DNA of 64,000 nt, taken from the NCBI RefSeq assembly GCF_901709675.1, contig NC_051104.1, positions 7,448,501 through 7,512,500 on the forward strand, in the 5' to 3' direction. Below the pieces are notes generated by a model, which made no database searches, was not told the origin of the DNA, and saw only the letters and a program-made list of their open reading frames with translations. The position numbers and the translations under genes were made by a program. Of the stretch, positions 59,949 to 62,993 are shown one piece after another; the first letter of the stretch is position 1, and the number at the start of each line of letters is the position of its first letter. The DNA is from Syngnathus acus. Its lineage: Eukaryota; Chordata; Actinopteri; Syngnathiformes; Syngnathidae.

Positions 59949-60680
59949 ATCTACTCTGCTTGGAGTCAACCTGGGGATGTAGCCCGAGTGACACGGGGAG
60001 AAGGTGGAGGAATGAAAAAAGAAAACACTTTGTATGTAGCCTTCAGCTTGAGGTAGTCACAAAACACAGTTTGCATTCAAAAGTGCTGTCGTGATCATTA
60101 TGCTTTTTGTTGAGATTGGCAACACTTTGGGCAATGCCTGATTCAATTGAATTAAAGCCACAAAAAGAAATGAAAGGAATTCAAAGTCCCTCTTTGGCTG
60201 TGTGCTCTTTGTAATTTCAGGACTTTCATGACTCTCAGTGTTGTTGTTTTGTTCTGAAATGTTATTTACATGTCATAGGAAGTTGGCACAACACACTTTA
60301 GGCAACATATTTACAAGTGTGTAAAAAATACAAATGACCATTATACCTGTATTTTTGCTGGTCAAGTTATATTCCACAAACGCATTATTAATCAGAATAT
60401 GGTGTTTAGACTAACGGGGACGAATGGAAAATCTGTGACTGGAATTCCACTCTATCCATGTTCAATTTACAGGGTATTAAAGTAAGATTTATAAACATAT
60501 TCATATTGATTTTTGATTACACGAAGAGAAATTATCCGTATGATAAAACAAGTGTTACTCCAATCATTTGTTGAAAAGCGCAGATAGACCCTCTGTCAGG
60601 TGTTGTCGTCCAACCTGTATTCTTCTTCGTTGACCCCGAACATGAAATCCTGGTGCTTAAGCGCACGCGAAAGGAAGCAA
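15096..60680 (+). CDS. ofcc1: ofcc1 / ojoplano (opo) gene, supported exon span
   Basis: Gene-level entry; exons are listed separately. Eighteen exons join in one open frame of 2,878 nt (~959 codons), each junction having GT/AG borders and a compatible phase. Identity rests on the N-terminal signature KKSKSAEFLM followed by GTEYARNYFDP, both of which I recognise from vertebrate OFCC1. Medaka opo encodes a transmembrane protein needed for basal constriction in optic cup morphogenesis and linked to integrin endocytosis; human OFCC1 was named from 6p24 orofacial-cleft breakpoints. Visible architecture: polar, basic N-terminus; conserved module at ~188-380; Pro/Ser/Gln-rich linker ~385-450; Lys-rich patch ~470-490; four hydrophobic helices (~571-588, 633-652, 675-692, 742-764); soluble tail. 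The initiating Met exon and the stop codon are not securely placed. Numbering starts at the first Lys of the exon at 15096. Confidence 0.82.
15538..15627 (+). CDS. ofcc1: ofcc1 exon b
   Basis: Acceptor TTTTGTCAG before 15538, donor GAG|GTGACA after 15627; phase 1 in and out. It codes (E)RGDVAGIEKHGGGS, then a Leu/Pro/Arg segment ending LPREIR. The split glycine codon is completed by the next exon, giving R-G-T-E-Y. By my recollection the human counterpart has an NPAF sequence just after the Gly-Ile; here the position reads EKHGGGS, so the NPxF sorting-type motif is absent. A downstream GTGAAG (about 15708) could be a second donor, but it would bring a CA microsatellite into the coding region, so the first is preferred. 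Confidence 0.78.
15656..15676. repeat. (CA)n microsatellite
   Basis: About ten CA units, 30 nt after the exon b donor. Confidence 0.9.
17022..17046. repeat. (CT)n(CG)n microsatellite
   Basis: About ten CT units followed by three CG units. Produces a Ser/Leu-rich spurious open frame on the + strand. Confidence 0.9.
17266..17355 (+). CDS. ofcc1: ofcc1 exon c (GTEYARNYFDP exon)
   Basis: Acceptor CACTTTTCACAG before 17266, donor A|GTACGT after 17355; phase 1 in and out. It encodes (G)TEYARNYFDPMSAAEQ followed by TDSRRSSVAELEL. The TEYxRNYFDP block is one of the best-conserved features of OFCC1 and anchors the identification. The SRRSS stretch is a plausible basophilic kinase site (inference). 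A C-rich tract and CA/CC repeats lie just upstream in the intron. Confidence 0.87.
   Translation, partial: ELNMPEITLTRCRRRSRRTQGVAAWPSSN
17356..19214. other. ofcc1 intron, exon c to d
   Basis: 1.9-kb intron with no additional exon recognised. Near 17949-17975 it holds the reverse complement of the common fish retroelement tail (CATCCATCCATTTTCTGAAC). The rest is single-copy-looking AT-rich sequence. Confidence 0.55.
17946..17978 (-). mobile_element. retroelement 3' tail fragment
   Basis: CATCCATCCATCCATTTTCT followed by GAACCACTTAAGG: the reverse complement of the (GGATG)n-type end that terminates abundant fish SINE/LINE copies. The body of the element is not recognisable. Confidence 0.5.
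19215..19430 (+). CDS. ofcc1: ofcc1 exon d
   Basis: Acceptor CTCTCCAG before 19215; the donor chosen is GAAA|GTAACG after 19430 because it alone gives phase 1 out, matching the next exon. It begins (S)TVVASRDEEVLEVKAGNP and continues with a Gly/Ala/Ser/Thr-rich, low-complexity stretch containing GSERSQARPTAKTQ. A second GT (at 19403) would give phase 0 and break the frame of the following exon. The frame stops eight codons... shortly past the donor (TGA at 19445), so the exon must end before it. Function of the segment is unknown; it looks disordered. Confidence 0.75.
19825..19922 (+). CDS. ofcc1: ofcc1 exon e
   Basis: Acceptor TTCTTTTGCAG before 19825, donor CAG|GTCAGC after 19922; phase 1 in, phase 0 out. 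It encodes (I)KTSEEVVPRLAWLPRER, then ARPDIITLGSLSLQQ. The mixed hydrophobic/basic pattern suggests the start of a folded region leading into the conserved module of the next exon. Length and phase fit both neighbours without adjustment. Confidence 0.8.
21510..21541 (+). mobile_element. retroelement 3' tail fragment
   Basis: AGCTGTGTAGAAAATGGATG followed by GATGGATT, the typical end of a fish SINE/LINE copy; the upstream body is too diverged to delimit. Confidence 0.5.
22420..22765. promoter_or_regulatory. candidate conserved non-coding element
   Basis: Non-repetitive, moderately GC-rich block in an AT-rich intron, with CATCTTATC/GATAAGATTG GATA-type sites, a GC-rich GGGCCCGGCCGGCCCC palindrome and TTATTACATTACCTC. 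One frame is open for 132 codons but lacks acceptor/donor borders with usable phase. Regulatory nature is inferred. Confidence 0.33.
23361..23419. repeat. (GGGA)n and (TGCCG)n tandem repeats
   Basis: Four GGGA units followed by seven TGCCG pentamers, one carrying a C-to-A change. The Met-Ala-Arg-His-Gly-Thr-Ala pattern of a minus-strand frame here is simply the translated pentamer. Confidence 0.92.
23703..23730. repeat. (GA)n microsatellite
   Basis: About 13 GA units with one interrupting C. Confidence 0.88.
23836..24440. promoter_or_regulatory. candidate enhancer block, TAATTA cluster
   Basis: Begins with ATGCCACATTTGGCATGCAAA, then TTCATGGAGGCATTTAATTT, a dense homeodomain-site cluster (GTTAATTAAG, ACTAATTAAA, ATAATTAACG within 60 nt) and later GCTTGGGCTGGCGGCAAAC. 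Non-repetitive, non-coding, with no splice sites. One of the most enhancer-like blocks in the window; 260 nt before exon f. Confidence 0.43.
24701..24943 (+). CDS. ofcc1: ofcc1 exon f (start of conserved beta-rich module)
   Basis: Acceptor TGTTGTTATAG before 24701, donor ATG|GTGAGA after 24943; 81 codons, phase 0 at both ends. After a short Ser/Pro linker it reads VEVCVRCLRATRDKLPRG then LYSVSVALHSHLGG, with alternating hydrophobics typical of beta strands; it ends FYNINLHVNQNLFM. Together with the next two exons it looks like a C2-like or other beta-sandwich module (inference from pattern; no structure comparison done). Residues ~188-268. Confidence 0.86.
24944..28083. other. ofcc1 intron, exon f to g
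   Basis: 3.1-kb intron. Contains an A-run at 26512-26528 and T-runs at 26933-26946 and 27504-27523. No additional exon recognised; phase 0 is preserved. Confidence 0.55.
28084..28232 (+). CDS. ofcc1: ofcc1 exon g (conserved module, central part)
   Basis: Acceptor TTTCTTTCTGCAG before 28084, donor GGCAG|GTATGT after 28232; phase 0 in, phase 2 out. It reads ILPPARELLPSMVLIFRLTA and then SVLAWGAFPICGPNLSLVEG. The A-W-G-x-F-P-I-C segment and the following strand are the most family-like part of the module. Residues ~269-318. The following intron is only 130 nt, one of the shortest in the gene. Confidence 0.87.
28363..28474 (+). CDS. ofcc1: ofcc1 exon h (LLRG / DLDHWLCNMYF exon)
   Basis: Acceptor CCTGAACCAG before 28363, donor TTTCAG|GTGAGC after 28474; phase 2 in, phase 0 out. 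It encodes YKIPLLRGEHGSVDQF, then RTIEALISSDLDHWLCNMYF plus a final Gln. Charged and aromatic positions (LLRGE, DLDxW, NxYF) look structurally constrained. Residues ~318-355. This and the preceding exon are the best seeds for searching distant homologues of this poorly described protein. Confidence 0.88.
28757..29036 (+). CDS. ofcc1: ofcc1 exon i (end of module and low-complexity linker)
   Basis: Acceptor TTGTGTTCCAG before 28757, donor CCAG|GTAGGG after 29036; phase 0 in, phase 1 out. It begins IRRLPPGASECPTSLQMLPL, finishing the conserved module, and becomes Pro/Gln/His/Ser-rich (QVPGQAPPGSKADPQPIHPQ, then SADSACSSSSLPG). The second half is probably disordered. A long open frame on the opposite strand (28594-29178) is a composition shadow of this exon. 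Confidence 0.84.
29037..32475. other. ofcc1 intron, exon i to j
   Basis: 3.4-kb intron without a further recognised exon. Includes sequence around 30.57-30.74 kb with GACTAATTAGATTAGCG and GATTAGCTGG homeodomain-type cores that may be regulatory, a T-run near 31.92 kb, and an AAT repeat at 32359-32379. Confidence 0.5.
32359..32379. repeat. (AAT)n microsatellite
   Basis: Seven AAT units, 100 nt before exon j. Confidence 0.9.
32476..32567 (+). CDS. ofcc1: ofcc1 exon j
   Basis: Donor TTCAAG|GTAAGA after 32567 is strong. The acceptor (ATGGAATTCAG before 32476) has a weak, G-interrupted pyrimidine tract. The exon is supported mainly by phase: it must accept phase 1 from the previous exon and deliver phase 0 to the next, and it does both exactly. 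It codes (G)KDPSPRDISGNMGAKSHL, then RREKEEGGIHFK: a charged, polar linker. Confidence 0.66.
32568..34155. other. ofcc1 intron, exon j to k
   Basis: 1.6-kb intron. Holds a CA tract at 32658-32684 and a 16-nt C-run at 33099-33114. Around 33.25-33.83 kb the sequence is non-repetitive with CCTAATTAAAATG and GCTCATTAGC, possibly regulatory. The last 150 nt before exon k are CpG-rich. Confidence 0.5.
34156..34277 (+). CDS. ofcc1: ofcc1 exon k (Lys-rich patch, juxtamembrane)
   Basis: Long C/T tract and CAG before 34156, donor CT|GTAAGT after 34277; phase 0 in, phase 2 out. It reads KKPIKKTNSRGPSVSGGS and later HKMLNMEEMEEYTFSLL. Joined to the previous exon it forms a basic cluster about 90 residues before the first membrane helix. 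Only one of the three frames is open through the exon. The acceptor is followed by AAGAAG, so CAG/AAG/AAG are tandem candidate acceptors that would drop one or two lysines without changing frame. Confidence 0.83.
34494..34523 (+). CDS. ofcc1: candidate 30-nt microexon of ofcc1
   Basis: A 30-nt block bounded by GTGTATAG before 34494 and CAAAG|GTAAGA after 34523. It accepts phase 2 and delivers phase 2, so it could be included or skipped without a frameshift, adding ten residues that read ELFVTLLKQ plus one at the junction. It lies 216 nt after the preceding exon. The other two frames contain stops in or beside it. Nothing else proves that it is spliced; it may be chance. Confidence 0.4.
36550..36885. 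promoter_or_regulatory. candidate conserved non-coding element
   Basis: Homeodomain-type sites (TCTAATTAGCTC, CAATTATC, TATAATTACATTG) and ATATCATTATTATAAAATTGG in non-repetitive sequence lacking coding signal. Ends at a G-rich tract near 36.86 kb. Confidence 0.36.
37503..37756 (+). mobile_element. RTE-type SINE/LINE end with target duplication
   Basis: A 226-bp insert (37517-37742) is flanked by identical 14-bp copies of GAGTCTCCCAGAAG (37503-37516 and 37743-37756). The insert contains GGTGTCAGGAAGGGCATCCG, which I recognise from RTE-like fish retroposons, and ends in a GATGATGATGAT tail, as expected for target-primed reverse transcription. The perfect duplication points to a comparatively recent insertion. 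No reverse transcriptase remains. Confidence 0.8.
39218..39348 (+). mobile_element. decayed SINE/LINE 3' fragment
   Basis: Reads GCCCTGTGATTCATTGATGA, then GACCAGTTAATACCTGGGAT, TCTAGCTCCCCTACGACCCT, GAATGAGCGGTGGAGAAAAT and a GACGGATGGATGAC tail. This is a diverged form of the common fish element whose intact copies read GCGACCCTGAA..AGGATAAGCGG..GAAAATGGATGGATG. Confidence 0.65.
39740..39779. repeat. (AT)n microsatellite
   Basis: About 19 uninterrupted AT units. It adjoins the hAT-like remnant and is probably an expansion of that element's own AT-rich interior or end. Confidence 0.92.
39780..40032 (-). mobile_element. hAT-like non-autonomous element, one end preserved
   Basis: The right border CGCTGGTTGGGAATCACTG is the reverse complement of a fish transposon terminus (CAGTG.TTCCCAACCA). 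Inside it, TTTTCAGACCAATTAAATGC, ATTGGATAATTCCCCGCAGC and CATAATCAGCGTGAC agree with my recollection of the family interior. The other terminus is lost at the AT repeat. Confidence 0.58.
40999..41265 (+). CDS. ofcc1: ofcc1 exon l (first transmembrane helix)
   Basis: Acceptor TTAATACAG before 40999, donor CAA|GTGAGT after 41265; phase 2 at both ends. The first part is hydrophobic/polar (HLVLCMLPSELGLLLLRQHK), followed by a Gln/Arg run and a clear hydrophobic helix, LSVLQLSLIMLLLALMWFV (~571-588), then RLYLHYCSQWLYLQ. The positive charges before the helix (KQQQRRQQ) and one Arg after it allow either topology. The earlier LGLLLL segment may be a short re-entrant or amphipathic stretch. Confidence 0.86.
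41266..43050. other. ofcc1 intron, exon l to m
   Basis: 1.8-kb intron containing a hAT-like MITE at 41.93-42.24 kb. No other exon or RNA gene recognised. The 153-residue minus-strand frame over exon l and this intron is a shadow. Confidence 0.6.
41925..42238. mobile_element. hAT-like MITE with internal tandem duplication
   Basis: Starts CACGGGTAGGCAACTTTGGT, a recognisable fish MITE terminus, and ends CATAGAAAACATACAGGAGG then ACCCGG. The segment CTTCCTGTTGCAACACACNTG..CAAGGTCTGCAGAAG..ATAACAAT..GTGTGTTG occurs twice: about 41978-42078 and 42109-42202. Intact relatives carry one copy, so a local duplication has occurred within the element. No coding capacity. Confidence 0.68.
43051..43303 (+). 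CDS. ofcc1: ofcc1 exon m (second and third transmembrane helices)
   Basis: Acceptor CCTCTCACCAG before 43051, donor GGG|GTAAGT after 43303; phase 2 in, phase 0 out. It encodes KFQFHAHTVDLVYQSSLLH, then two hydrophobic stretches, MVVVGPLTLNAVTFLLVLI (~633-652) and GVWTVLHPLAVLAVDAVLG (~675-692), separated by a loop with Trp, Gln, Ser and one Lys. The Asp inside the second stretch and the His/Pro kink are notable. This open reading is far longer and more hydrophobic than chance. Confidence 0.88.
43468..43685 (+). CDS. ofcc1: ofcc1 exon n (fourth transmembrane helix)
   Basis: Donor CTCAG|GTGAGA after 43685. The start is ambiguous: the first AG (CACAG, ending 43462) would put a stop immediately after the preceding phase-0 donor, whereas the next AG, 5 nt later (GTGAAG), keeps the frame, so 43468 is chosen. 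A weak GTCACT donor after 43307 used with the first AG is the in-frame alternative. It codes DYKLIEEIQYVTLNLW, a loop with RPVGDAAKLFWHFHR, then a strong helix IIITVFLYAVIFLLSVTILC (~742-764). Confidence 0.84.
43686..45447. other. ofcc1 intron, exon n to o
   Basis: 1.8-kb intron with no repeat family or exon recognised. The open frames in it (43.8-44.4 and 44.9-45.1 kb) lack splice borders compatible with phase 2. Confidence 0.55.
45448..45607 (+). CDS. ofcc1: ofcc1 exon o (post-membrane soluble segment)
   Basis: Acceptor CACTATCTAG before 45448, donor AAG|GTACGT after 45607; phase 2 in, phase 0 out. It reads RSHNNGRMLDIFQRLTG, then KEGTYFLPQDLELSNQELSY and IVKKAEQWRGYNGERRK. The charged, helix-favouring composition directly after the fourth helix suggests a cytosolic tail with a basic end. 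It is followed by the longest intron of the gene (8.6 kb). Confidence 0.87.
46790..47300. promoter_or_regulatory. candidate enhancer block, homeodomain-site rich
   Basis: Contains TTCAATTAAATAATG, CCCAATTAATATC, CTTCATTAGCTGG, CCCCATTAATTATG and CGTTATTAATCG, plus GTAATGAGCCC and GGAGGCTTTG, in non-repetitive sequence with no coding signal. About 1.2 kb after exon o. Strongly enhancer-like in texture; untested. Confidence 0.43.
48863..48895 (-). mobile_element. retroelement 3' tail fragment
   Basis: CCAACCATCCATTGATTTTC followed by TACCGC: reverse complement of GCGGTAGAAAATCAATGGATGG, the end of a common fish SINE/LINE. The body continues unrecognisably into the following bases. Confidence 0.45.
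49424..49610. promoter_or_regulatory. candidate conserved non-coding element
   Basis: A compact non-repetitive block containing AAATTGGTTATTGGAGGC, GCCTGATTAATTTGAAGC and CCATCAATTTTC, bordered by simple AAATA-type sequence on the left. CCAAT- and homeodomain-type sites; no coding signal. Confidence 0.36.
52460..52485. repeat. (AGAAG)n tandem repeat
   Basis: Five AGAAG units on a purine-rich strand. Confidence 0.9.
53290..53650. promoter_or_regulatory. candidate conserved non-coding element
   Basis: Non-repetitive sequence with TCTCTAATTACAAGTGAGG, CAGTAATTAGACCGCC and GCCAATTATGGGGTC sites. About 600 nt before exon p. No exon borders. Confidence 0.36.
54213..54413 (+). CDS. ofcc1: ofcc1 exon p (soluble tail)
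   Basis: Acceptor GTGTGACTAG before 54213, donor GAG|GTACGG after 54413; 67 codons, phase 0 at both ends. It begins VAVYDYIWTAENPLAGSS and ends GLKRRYRHFLRQPDGAIIE. The ENPL is a partial resemblance to Asn-Pro sorting motifs but lacks the terminal aromatic. The alternating MAIYTLYLSGLKRRYRHFLR suggests a folded strand/helix unit. The phase links the exons at 45448 and 59011. Confidence 0.87.
57020..57312. promoter_or_regulatory. candidate conserved non-coding element
   Basis: Non-repetitive block with GACCTTCAGTGAAGGCCTC (near-palindrome), AAGATGGCTGATGAAG, GAAATTAATGC and a CpG-rich centre (CCCCGCGTCGCTC). Distinct in composition from its AT-rich flanks; no usable splice pair. Confidence 0.33.
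57558..57605. mobile_element. possible Tc1/mariner-like transposon end
   Basis: GACTATAGACAAAAGTATCG followed by GGACAC closely resembles a terminal sequence (TATGGACAAAAGTATTGGGACAC) widespread in fish Tc1/mariner-type MITEs. The opposite end was not found, so extent is unknown. Confidence 0.45.
58080..58380. promoter_or_regulatory. candidate conserved non-coding element
   Basis: Contains TTTGTAATTACTATG, CCTTTGATTGCCGCTTTGG (TCF/LEF-like CTTTGAT core), GAGGAGATTAATGCC and CATGTAATTATCTGG in non-repetitive sequence. About 630 nt before exon q. Enhancer-like by texture. Confidence 0.38.
59011..59149 (+). CDS. ofcc1: ofcc1 exon q (soluble tail)
   Basis: Acceptor ATTTTCTCAAG before 59011, donor GGAC|GTGAGT after 59149; phase 0 in, phase 1 out. 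It encodes VIGDLEGLDNATRMEPF, a Gly/Ser/Gln-rich loop, and a basic end TRQLRKRNKLFG. The LRKRNK cluster may be a membrane-proximal or nuclear-type basic patch (inference). The first codons would form a donor-like GTGATT if read as intron, but the AAG/GT border with phase 0 fits best. Confidence 0.84.
59150..60599. other. ofcc1 intron, exon q to r
   Basis: 1.45-kb intron with a GT microsatellite at 59912-59948. No other feature recognised. Confidence 0.6.
59912..59948. repeat. (GT)n microsatellite
   Basis: About 17 GT units preceded by GCGC. Confidence 0.92.
60600..60680 (+). CDS. ofcc1: ofcc1 exon r (last well-supported exon)
   Basis: Acceptor CCCTCTGTCAG before 60600, donor GCAA|GTAAGG after 60680; phase 1 in and out. 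It reads (R)VVVQPVFFFVDPEHEILV then LKRTRKEA, a hydrophobic strand pair typical of a folded domain. Reading through the donor gives about 30 more codons to a stop near 60780, an alternative 3' end if the donor is not used. The phase-1 continuation downstream was not securely found. Confidence 0.76.
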
Positions 60681-61001
60681 GTAAGGAAAGAGCGGCTCTA
60701 CGAGCAAGTCAATATTGTGCCATATTTCAGTGGCATCTGGATGGATCATGTGCCTGCCTGCACACATATTTATTTATTTGAGTAGAGTCAGGCGGGCAGA
60801 TGTCCTGCTCACAGGAGAAATCATTTGCAGTGGGTGAAAAAAGGAAGGGGGGCTGGAGTGGGAAAAAAAAGATATATGAATATGCAAATTTAGTCACAGT
60901 GTGGAACCTTGTAATGAGTGGGAAATGTAGACGCCATCTTTCATTATGCAGAGGTCATTGCTTAATGCCAGGCAGCTGGGCCCGGCTTCTTTTCTCTGAA
61001 A

Positions 61002-61033
61002 CCCCCCCCCCCCCACCACCACCACCACCACCC
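61002..61033. repeat. poly-C and (CCA)n repeat
   Basis: Thirteen C residues followed by seven CAC units. It gives a spurious poly-proline open frame on the + strand. Confidence 0.92.
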
Positions 61034-61479
61034 TCTCCCGTCATCTCACGGCAACTTGAAGCATAGTGTGGCACAAAGGAACATGGCACACATCCACATG
61101 TGGACGGAACATAAACTACAGCTGCAGCTGAAAGTCTCCATTATTGCGCACCAATTTTCAACAACTTTCAATAACTCACAATTAAAGATGCGGGCGGCCA
61201 TGTTTGTTTAAATAATACAAAACAACTTGTTGATTTTTATAAATACGTATACTGCCTTTACTCTAATATGAGTTATTTGCTTTTAAATTAAAACATTTTC
61301 ATTTTTCCATCGTTTTTTTTTTTTTACATCTATGGAAAAAAAAGTTTCAGTTATGTCCAGAGCTGTGTCAAGCTGACTGTGCAGGTGAAAAAGTACATTA
61401 AAACAGTCCAAGTCACTTGTCATATTCATGTTGTTCCGCCACTTTTCCACCCTGTAGTGTAACTTTATGAGCCACTTTG

Positions 61480-61705
61480 ATGCCTGCCTCCCCTAACAAA
61501 CATTACTGGCACATCCACTTGCCTGACATTGAGCTATCAGCGTAATTGTTGGACAGACTCTTCAAATAATCCCAAGTTTCAATACTAAAAATGTAATGAA
61601 CTTCACGGTTCATTGGCTCTGACATTGCTTAATTAATGGGTGCATTTAAAGTACATAGGGCCCCTGTAATTGATTTATATGCATGATTTGCACATACAGC
61701 TGTTG
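61480..61705. promoter_or_regulatory. candidate conserved non-coding element
   Basis: Contains GCTTAATTAATGGGTGCA, CCTGTAATTGATTTATATGC and GCATGATTTGCAC homeodomain/POU-type sites immediately before the possible late exon at 61716. Confidence 0.35.
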
Positions 61706-61715
61706 GTTCCTGTAG

Positions 61716-61765
61716 GAGAGTCATCACTCACAAAGTGGCGGCGGCGCTGATGAGAGTGTGGCAAG
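61716..61765 (+). CDS. ofcc1: possible late ofcc1 exon (uncertain frame)
   Basis: A 50-nt block after GGTTCCTGTAG with donor GCAAG|GTAACA. In phase 0 it reads ESHHSQSGGGADESVA and leaves phase 2, which the open block at 62866 could accept. Joined directly to the exon ending at 60680 (phase 1) it instead reads RESSLTKWRRR and stops at a TGA, which could itself be the C-terminus. The two possibilities cannot be separated from sequence alone, and it may not be an exon. Confidence 0.3.
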
Positions 61766-62865
61766 GTAACAGCGGAGCACTCAGTAGGCTCATCCAGCCT
61801 TGGGAAATAATATGACACATTTAGGAAACTTTTTTTTTCTCCTCAATTTGTCTTCATCTGCATCTGGGAGCCCATCCCAATTGACTTGAAGCGTGAGGCG
61901 AGGTACACCCTTGACTAGTCGCGAGACAATCACAGGGCGGAAGCGGTTCTTTGAGACATTATTCATTTCAAGATAGGTTTGGTCAAAGAGTATACTTGTC
62001 AATTTAAAAAAAAAAAGATAGAATACATGATAGAAACGCTGCTTGGAGACAGAGGGAACGTCGGGCTACAGAGAAGGATCGGCGGATAAAACATGATGGC
62101 GGAATTTGTGAAAAGCCAATAATCAGTGTGGCGCACTATATCAGGAGCGCCAAATCAATATCACATTACTTTGAGTATGAGAGCATATACAAGACTCATC
62201 AAACTGATTATATTTGATGCTACAATGGCAGTTTCATTTACTGTGGCCCTCGACAATTACCAGTGATGTGTGTGAGCAAGAAAAAAAGAGAAAACAAATA
62301 GAAGGTAGTGACAAAAAATAGAAAGAGCACAAGACAAATGAGTGTTTATTTGACTAAATAAAGCCATGGCTGGAATAGAAATGAGGGATGGTGTGTCACA
62401 GTCAAGCTCTGCTTAAAAGATGACATTGAAATTTCATGAATATATTTTCCAAAGGGCTCCACAAAAACAAAATTCATCACGAAGTTTGTGAAGGCCAGAA
62501 TGTCACAGTAAGGATTTGTCAATTTCCTAATGGATTGTGTGGCCATGTTTAGTATTATGCCTCCCTGCCGTGCAAACTCCAATGTTTCATTTCTTGTTTT
62601 GCAAAAATGCTGTTCAAGTACTAAAGCATAAAGCATATTATACGGTTCCATTTCCGGTCCAGATTATGCTAGAATTCCTATTACCAATTAATGTTTTGAA
62701 TCAACAAAAATGAAAATATACATATTATATACATACATATATACTTACATGAATGGGATATATTATTATTATGATTTTATTTTTTTGCCAGTCTTATTTA
62801 ATGTGGACAGTAAAATATGTGAAGTACATTTTCTTTAATATTTATATTCTATTTCAATTTTAAAG

Positions 62866-62993
62866 TTCCGCCAGCCCCTTAAGGAATATCAGCCCAACTG
62901 TTGCCATGAACAGCCCCCCGCCCCCCCCAATAGCTCTAAGTCTTCAATATGGGGCCATCAGGAGAAACAAGGCACCGCAGCTTCTTGGATGAT
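62866..62993 (+). CDS. ofcc1: possible terminal ofcc1 exon
   Basis: An open block after a T-rich tract ending TTTTAAAG. Entered in phase 2 it reads SASPLRNISPTVAMN, a run of prolines, then LQYGAIRRNKAPQLLG and a TGA near 62990. Another frame also stays open to a stop near 63010. It is phase-compatible with the block at 61716, but the link to the supported gene is missing. It may be fortuitous. Confidence 0.25.

Noticed and set aside
60801-61066. 88-codon open frame ending in poly-proline
   Set aside because: Generated by the C-run and CCA repeat; no phase-compatible entry from the exon at 60600.
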